DNA of 64,000 nucleotides from contig NZ_JBNNGK010000008.1 in assembly GCF_050268245.1 (NCBI RefSeq), forward strand, positions 124,001 to 188,000, written 5' to 3'. This stretch comes from JBNNGK01 sp050268245. Lineage in GTDB: Bacteria > Pseudomonadota > Gammaproteobacteria > Enterobacterales > Enterobacteriaceae. This document shows, piece by piece, positions 60,173 to 64,000 of this stretch. The position numbers and the translations under genes are program-made. The first letter of the stretch is position 1. Each line of letters opens with the position of its first letter. A model generated the notes under the pieces. It was not told the DNA's origin, did no database searches, and saw only the letters and a list, made by a program, of their open reading frames with translations.

Positions 60173-61666
60173 TTACAAATAACGGTTTTCCAAATGCTGA
60201 CGGAAATAGCGCGGATTGAGCGCCTCTCCGGTTGCGTTGGCGATTAGCGTTTCGGTTGAGAAACGGCTGCCGTGGCGCCATATGTTTTGCTGCAACCAGT
60301 GGAACAACGCGCTAAGGTCACCCCGGGCGATATCTTCAGTGAGTGATGGCAGTGCGGTGCGGATTTGGGCAAACAGTTGAGCCGCATACATCGCCCCTAG
60401 GGTGTAGGTTGGGAAGTAACCGAATGCACCATCAGTCCAATGAATGTCTTGCATACACCCATTGCGGTAATCGCCGGTAGTATCAATGCCGAGATATTGC
60501 TGCATTTTTGCATTCCATAGCGCTGGAATATCGTCAACCTCAATGTCACCTTCGATTAACGCTTTCTCGATCTCGTAACGTAAAATGACATGCGCAGGAT
60601 AGCTGACCTCATCGGCATCAACGCGGATTAAGCCCGGTTTAACACGTTGATTGAGGAGGATGAAGTTATTCTCCGCCAATGCCGGTTGTTCACCGAATTG
60701 TGCAATGATCAGCGGACGCAAAATCTTCAGAAACTCATCACTTCGCGCCAGTTGCATTTCGAACAATAAACTTTGCGATTCATGAATCGCGGTGGAACGC
60801 GCTTGTGCAACGGGTTGCCCCAGCCATTTGCGCGGTAGATTTTGCTCATAACGGGCGTGACCGGTTTCATGCACTATGCCCAATAACGCCGTCAAAAATT
60901 CGTTATCGTTATAACGCGTTGTAATGCGCACATCTTCTGGAACGCCCCCGCAAAATGGATGCGCGCTGACGTCCACACGGCCAGAGTCAAAGTTAAAGCC
61001 AAGCAGTTTCATTACGCTCAAACTGAGCTTACGTTGTGTCTCCACATCGAAGGGGCCTTGCGGCATTACGCAGGGTTGTTGTGCTTGCTTCTCGACAACC
61101 TTTTGTAATAAATCGGGCAGCCAAGTTTTCAAATCTCCGAAGATCTGATCAAGCTGGTTGCTACACATACCCGGTTCGAAAAGGTTGAGCAACGCATCAT
61201 AGCGGCTATTGCCTGCGGCCTGTGCTCTTATTTCTGCCTCTTCGCGGCTGAGCTTGACCACTTCGCGCAGGTTGTCTGAAAAACCCTCCCAGTCATTGGC
61301 TGGCCGTTGTGAACGCCAGGCGTGTTCACAACGCGCACCGGCCAATGATTTAGCCTCCACCAGTTGTTCCGGCACTAATACTGCATTGTCGTAATGACGG
61401 CGCATTTCTAGCAGGTTAGCGCGTTCGTCATCGTCCAACGATTCCTGTTGCGCACGGTCGAGTAATTGGCCTGTTTTATCGGCGGTCAATATTTGGTGCT
61501 GCAACACGCTTAACTCCGCTAAGGCTTCAGAGCGTGCTTTGCTGCCGCCCGGCGGCATCATGGTTTGCATGTCCCATCCGGCGATGGCAGAGAGATGGCC
61601 GAATCGCGATAGGCGGGTGAACAGGGTACATAATTCGTGGTAAGCAGATGAAGAAGGTGTAGACAT
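60173..61666 (-). CDS. M32 family metallocarboxypeptidase (Taq type)
   Basis: 497-aa cytoplasmic zinc/cobalt carboxypeptidase of family M32, which removes C-terminal residues with broad specificity. The metal motif HETGH is at residues 266-270; downstream IHESQSLLFE supplies the third ligand, and VSYPAHVILRYEIEKALIEG (20 residues) and RNGCMQDIHWTDGAFGYFPT (20 residues) are family signatures. Single gene between ydgU and rstB; absent from this place in E. coli K-12. Confidence 0.94.
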   Translation of the reverse strand: MSTPSSSAYHELCTLFTRLSRFGHLSAIAGWDMQTMMPPGGSKARSEALAELSVLQHQILTADKTGQLLDRAQQESLDDDERANLLEMRRHYDNAVLVPEQLVEAKSLAGARCEHAWRSQRPANDWEGFSDNLREVVKLSREEAEIRAQAAGNSRYDALLNLFEPGMCSNQLDQIFGDLKTWLPDLLQKVVEKQAQQPCVMPQGPFDVETQRKLSLSVMKLLGFNFDSGRVDVSAHPFCGGVPEDVRITTRYNDNEFLTALLGIVHETGHARYEQNLPRKWLGQPVAQARSTAIHESQSLLFEMQLARSDEFLKILRPLIIAQFGEQPALAENNFILLNQRVKPGLIRVDADEVSYPAHVILRYEIEKALIEGDIEVDDIPALWNAKMQQYLGIDTTGDYRNGCMQDIHWTDGAFGYFPTYTLGAMYAAQLFAQIRTALPSLTEDIARGDLSALFHWLQQNIWRHGSRFSTETLIANATGEALNPRYFRQHLENRYL

Positions 61667-61705
61667 GATATCTTGGCTCCATGATTAACAATTCGCTTAA
61701 CGGCG

Positions 61706-63007
61706 TTACGAATCGGTTTTGACTAATAAGGGCTGTTGGATAGGCCAACAAAATCGTAAACAGGCACCGCCCAGCGGGCTGGCGTCTGCCCAAATGCTGC
61801 CGTGGTGAGCTTCGGCAATGGAATGTACGATCGCCAGCCCCAAACCACAGCCGCCAGTGGCACGATCGCGGCTGGGATCAAGACGAACAAAGGGTTCAAA
61901 TATTCGTTGGCGTTCATGCGGTGCGATACCAGGGCCGTCATCTTCTACCTGTAGACAAGCGTTGACGCCATCGATCCATAAACTGATGCGGAGCCGATGT
62001 TCTGCATAGCGCAATGCATTATTGAGTAAATTGTCCACAACACGCTCCATCAGGCGCAGGTCGACACCGCCGAAATCAGCCCCATGTGGAATGGTGAGTT
62101 CAATATCGCGGTCGGCATGAATTGATCGTACATCTTCAACTTTGTCTTGTAACCAACCGGCGAGATCGAGGGGAGCCCTATTCAAAACAACTTGCGGGCG
62201 GTCGATTTGCGCATAGGTCAATAACTCGTCAATTAACGACTCTAACTGCCCAATGTCACTGTTTAACGCTCGTTGTTCAGCGTCCGAAAGGTTATCACTC
62301 ATCGCCAATCGGTAGCGCAACCGCACCAGCGGGGTACGCAGTTCATGAGCGACCCCGTCAATCAACTGCTTTTTACTGGCGATCAGGGTATTGATATTGT
62401 CGGCCATTTGATTGAAGGCGACGCCAAGCCGATTCAGACTCGATGTGGTATCGAAATGGGTGCGTTCATCGAGATGCCCGGCTCCTAAACGTTGCGCAGC
62501 ACTTTCCAATTTTAGTAAATCTTGCCAGTGTGGCCGCATCCACAGGAATACGGGTAATGCCAGTGACAGACCGATTAACAGCAGCAGCGCAAAATCGAGC
62601 AACCGCATTTGGTGCAAGTAAAACAGGTAAGGAATCGGACCGACCACCAACACATAATGGCTGCGCGGAATACGTTGCATGAAGGTATATTGATCATCAA
62701 GGGCAATGATCTCACCCTGCCGAAGACGTTTCATCATGTCCTCGCTCAGACGCTGTTTGCCAAGCGGTTCGATATGCAGTTCGAACGACAGGTTAAGATC
62801 AAGATTATCAATGGTTTTGTTCCAGTCTTTCAGCGGTATTTCCCGCAGTTCGCTGCGCATCAGATACAGCGAGCTTTTCATCAGATCGTCCATCGATTCG
62901 CGCCCGGCGCGTTCGGCTGTGACTTTGTACACCAGTCCGACCAACATCGCCATGACCAGAAAGCAGACAAACAACAGCAAAAAGAACTGAACAAAAATTT
63001 TCTTCAT
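61706..63007 (-). CDS. rstB: RstB, sensor histidine kinase
   Basis: 433-aa membrane sensor kinase partner of RstA; in E. coli the pair belongs to the PhoQ/PhoP network and responds to acid and low Mg2+. Two membrane helices (residues ~7-28 and ~136-156) flank a periplasmic sensor; HAMP, then the H-box GVAHELRTPLVRLR, N-box NLLNNALRY, D/F/G boxes EDDGPGIAP and GLGLAIVHSIAEAHHG. The ATG at 63007 overlaps the rstA stop by 4 bp. Confidence 0.96.
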   Translation of the reverse strand: MKKIFVQFFLLLFVCFLVMAMLVGLVYKVTAERAGRESMDDLMKSSLYLMRSELREIPLKDWNKTIDNLDLNLSFELHIEPLGKQRLSEDMMKRLRQGEIIALDDQYTFMQRIPRSHYVLVVGPIPYLFYLHQMRLLDFALLLLIGLSLALPVFLWMRPHWQDLLKLESAAQRLGAGHLDERTHFDTTSSLNRLGVAFNQMADNINTLIASKKQLIDGVAHELRTPLVRLRYRLAMSDNLSDAEQRALNSDIGQLESLIDELLTYAQIDRPQVVLNRAPLDLAGWLQDKVEDVRSIHADRDIELTIPHGADFGGVDLRLMERVVDNLLNNALRYAEHRLRISLWIDGVNACLQVEDDGPGIAPHERQRIFEPFVRLDPSRDRATGGCGLGLAIVHSIAEAHHGSIWADASPLGGACLRFCWPIQQPLLVKTDS

Positions 63008-63729
63008 TGCTGGCGAATCTCCCAAGCATTGGGCGCGAACAGGTAGCCTTTATTACGTACGGTCTTGATGCGGAAAGGTTCTAACGTGTTGTCATACAGC
63101 TTGCGACGCAGGCGGGAAATCGCGACGTCAATGCTGCGATCCATACCATCGTAACTGACTCCGCGCAGATTCAGGAGCAAGGCTTCACGGTCCATAACCT
63201 GTCCGGCATGGGTTGCTAATTCCCATAACAAATCAAAATCGCCAGTGGAAAGGGTGATGGCTTCTCCTGCCAAGGTAATTTGCCGGTTCACTGGGTCGAT
63301 GCACAGCAAGCCAAAATGCAATGCATTGTGTTGGGTAAGCGTTGATGGCATCTCGCTCTTTGGTTTGCCATCGTGTTGGCGCAGGTGTAACCGTAAGCGC
63401 GCCAGCAGAACCGCAGGCGGTGTCGTTTTCAAAATGTAATCATTGGCACCCATTTCTAATGAAAGAATATGGTTCATATCGCTGTCAAGGGAAGTTAGCA
63501 GCACGATTGGGCCAGCAAATACTGGCCGCAGATCGCGGCATAGCGTCATGCCGTCTTTACCGGGTAGCATAATATCTAGCAGCAGCAGGTCTGGCTGTTC
63601 TTGCTCAACGCGCGCCTGCGCGGTATCACCCCGTGGTTCTACCAGCACCTCAATGTCATGTTTGCCCAGATAAGCGGCGATCAGCTGGCCAACTTCCACA
63701 TCGTCTTCAACAAAAATAATTTTATGCAT
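63004..63729 (-). CDS. rstA: RstA, OmpR-family response regulator
   Basis: 241-aa response regulator. The receiver domain has the acidic pocket FVEDDVEVG and the phospho-acceptor Asp in LLLLDIMLPGKDG; the C-terminal winged helix contains LRGVSYDGMDRSIDVAISRL (20 residues). Coupled to rstB by an ATGA overlap. Targets in E. coli include asr and biofilm/acid genes; asr is not in the window. Confidence 0.97.
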   Translation of the reverse strand: MHKIIFVEDDVEVGQLIAAYLGKHDIEVLVEPRGDTAQARVEQEQPDLLLLDIMLPGKDGMTLCRDLRPVFAGPIVLLTSLDSDMNHILSLEMGANDYILKTTPPAVLLARLRLHLRQHDGKPKSEMPSTLTQHNALHFGLLCIDPVNRQITLAGEAITLSTGDFDLLWELATHAGQVMDREALLLNLRGVSYDGMDRSIDVAISRLRRKLYDNTLEPFRIKTVRNKGYLFAPNAWEIRQQ

Positions 63730-63791
63730 TTTATGTCGTTATCAGCAAAGTAAACCGTTCCATTCTACGCCGCGTTTCATTAAACAATGAC

Positions 63792-64000
63792 TCAACGTAG
63801 TGGTCGACCGCCATCTACGCCAAACGTTCGTCCGGTGACGTAACAGCTGTTGAGAAGATAATTCACCAACTCGACCACTTCGCTCTCGCCGGGGGCGATC
63901 TTCATCAGTGATTTTTCCAATGCTTGCTGGCGGTAGGCTTCGTCATCTCCGGAATTAAAGATAATCAACGATGGGGCAATAGCATTCACTTTGACTTCCG
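63792..64000 (-). CDS. folM: Dihydromonapterin reductase FolM, 3' end only
   Basis: C-terminal ~69 residues of a short-chain dehydrogenase; the start lies beyond the window. VNAIAPSLIIFNSGDD, KSLMKIAPGE and CYVTGRTFGVDGGRPLR match FolM (reduces dihydromonapterin to tetrahydromonapterin, and some dihydrofolate). The VTGRxxxVDGG ending is typical of pteridine reductase-like SDRs. In E. coli folM is likewise close to rstA. Confidence 0.9.
   Translation of the reverse strand, partial: EVKVNAIAPSLIIFNSGDDEAYRQQALEKSLMKIAPGESEVVELVNYLLNSCYVTGRTFGVDGGRPLR

Noticed and set aside
1..64000. tRNA, rRNA, prophage or insertion-sequence genes
   Set aside because: No cloverleaf with conserved tRNA arms, no rRNA motifs, no transposase or integrase reading was found on either strand.

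Overview
The window is a stretch of chromosome from an enterobacterium (order Enterobacterales). Gene order follows the E. coli acnA-ribA-pgpB-lapAB-pyrF-yciH-osmB-yciT ... rnb ... sapFDCBA-pspF/pspABCD-ycjXF-tyrR-tpx-ycjG-mpaA ... mppA-zntB-fnrS ... ttcA ... ydbJ-hslJ-ldhA-ydbH-ynbE-ydbL-azoR-hrpA ... ydgD-ydgU ... rstBA ... folM backbone. Several substitutions, such as the folE2 cluster next to pspF and the missing yciW-fabI block, suggest a Serratia/Yersinia-like lineage rather than E. coli. The genus is inferred from gene content only. No rRNA, tRNA, IS element, prophage or CRISPR array was seen.

Layout. 1-9 kb: the C-terminal 788 codons of acnA, ribA, pgpB, lapA-lapB (control of LPS synthesis), two small accessory genes (a ribbon-helix-helix protein and a DUF1471 periplasmic protein), pyrF-yciH and osmB. 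8.7-16 kb: an accessory block with an orphan araD-like epimerase, the yciT regulator, a glycyl-radical enzyme with its activase (YbiW/YbiY type), a divergent fructose-6-phosphate aldolase (FSA) and an M20 amidohydrolase. A consensus FNR box sits between the activase and the aldolase, placed to serve both promoters. 16-27 kb: rnb, a YdeP-type molybdoenzyme with a divergent LysR regulator, and the complete sap ABC transporter operon. 27.2-28.9 kb: a zinc-starvation cluster (Zur palindrome, folE2, gamma-carbonic-anhydrase-like gene) ending in the broken start of a COG0523 GTPase. 29-44 kb: psp stress regulon, ycjXF, tyrR, tpx, murein-peptide recycling genes (ycjG, mpaA, mppA), zntB, the FNR-activated sRNA fnrS and ttcA.

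44-50 kb is the most disturbed part: a phosphoethanolamine-transferase-like gene, a decayed 3' end of nifJ (ydbK), emrE and mgtC genes, then ydbJ, hslJ and ldhA. Between ldhA and ydbH is a candidate type I toxin-antitoxin-like arrangement: a strong Shine-Dalgarno site before a 22-residue hydrophobic ORF, with a promoter and rho-independent terminator on the opposite strand that would make a ~75-nt RNA antisense to that Shine-Dalgarno. ydbH itself carries one in-frame stop codon. 53-64 kb: ynbE, ydbL, azoR, hrpA, ydgD, the 26-residue membrane protein ydgU, an M32 carboxypeptidase, rstBA and the 3' end of folM.

Recurring themes are anaerobic metabolism under FNR (glycyl-radical module, fnrS; ldhA and the lost nifJ belong to the same physiology), envelope stress and maintenance (lapAB, sap, psp, osmB, hslJ, ydbH-ynbE-ydbL, rstBA) and murein recycling. 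All family assignments come from reading the translated sequence and remembered homologues; no database search was run.
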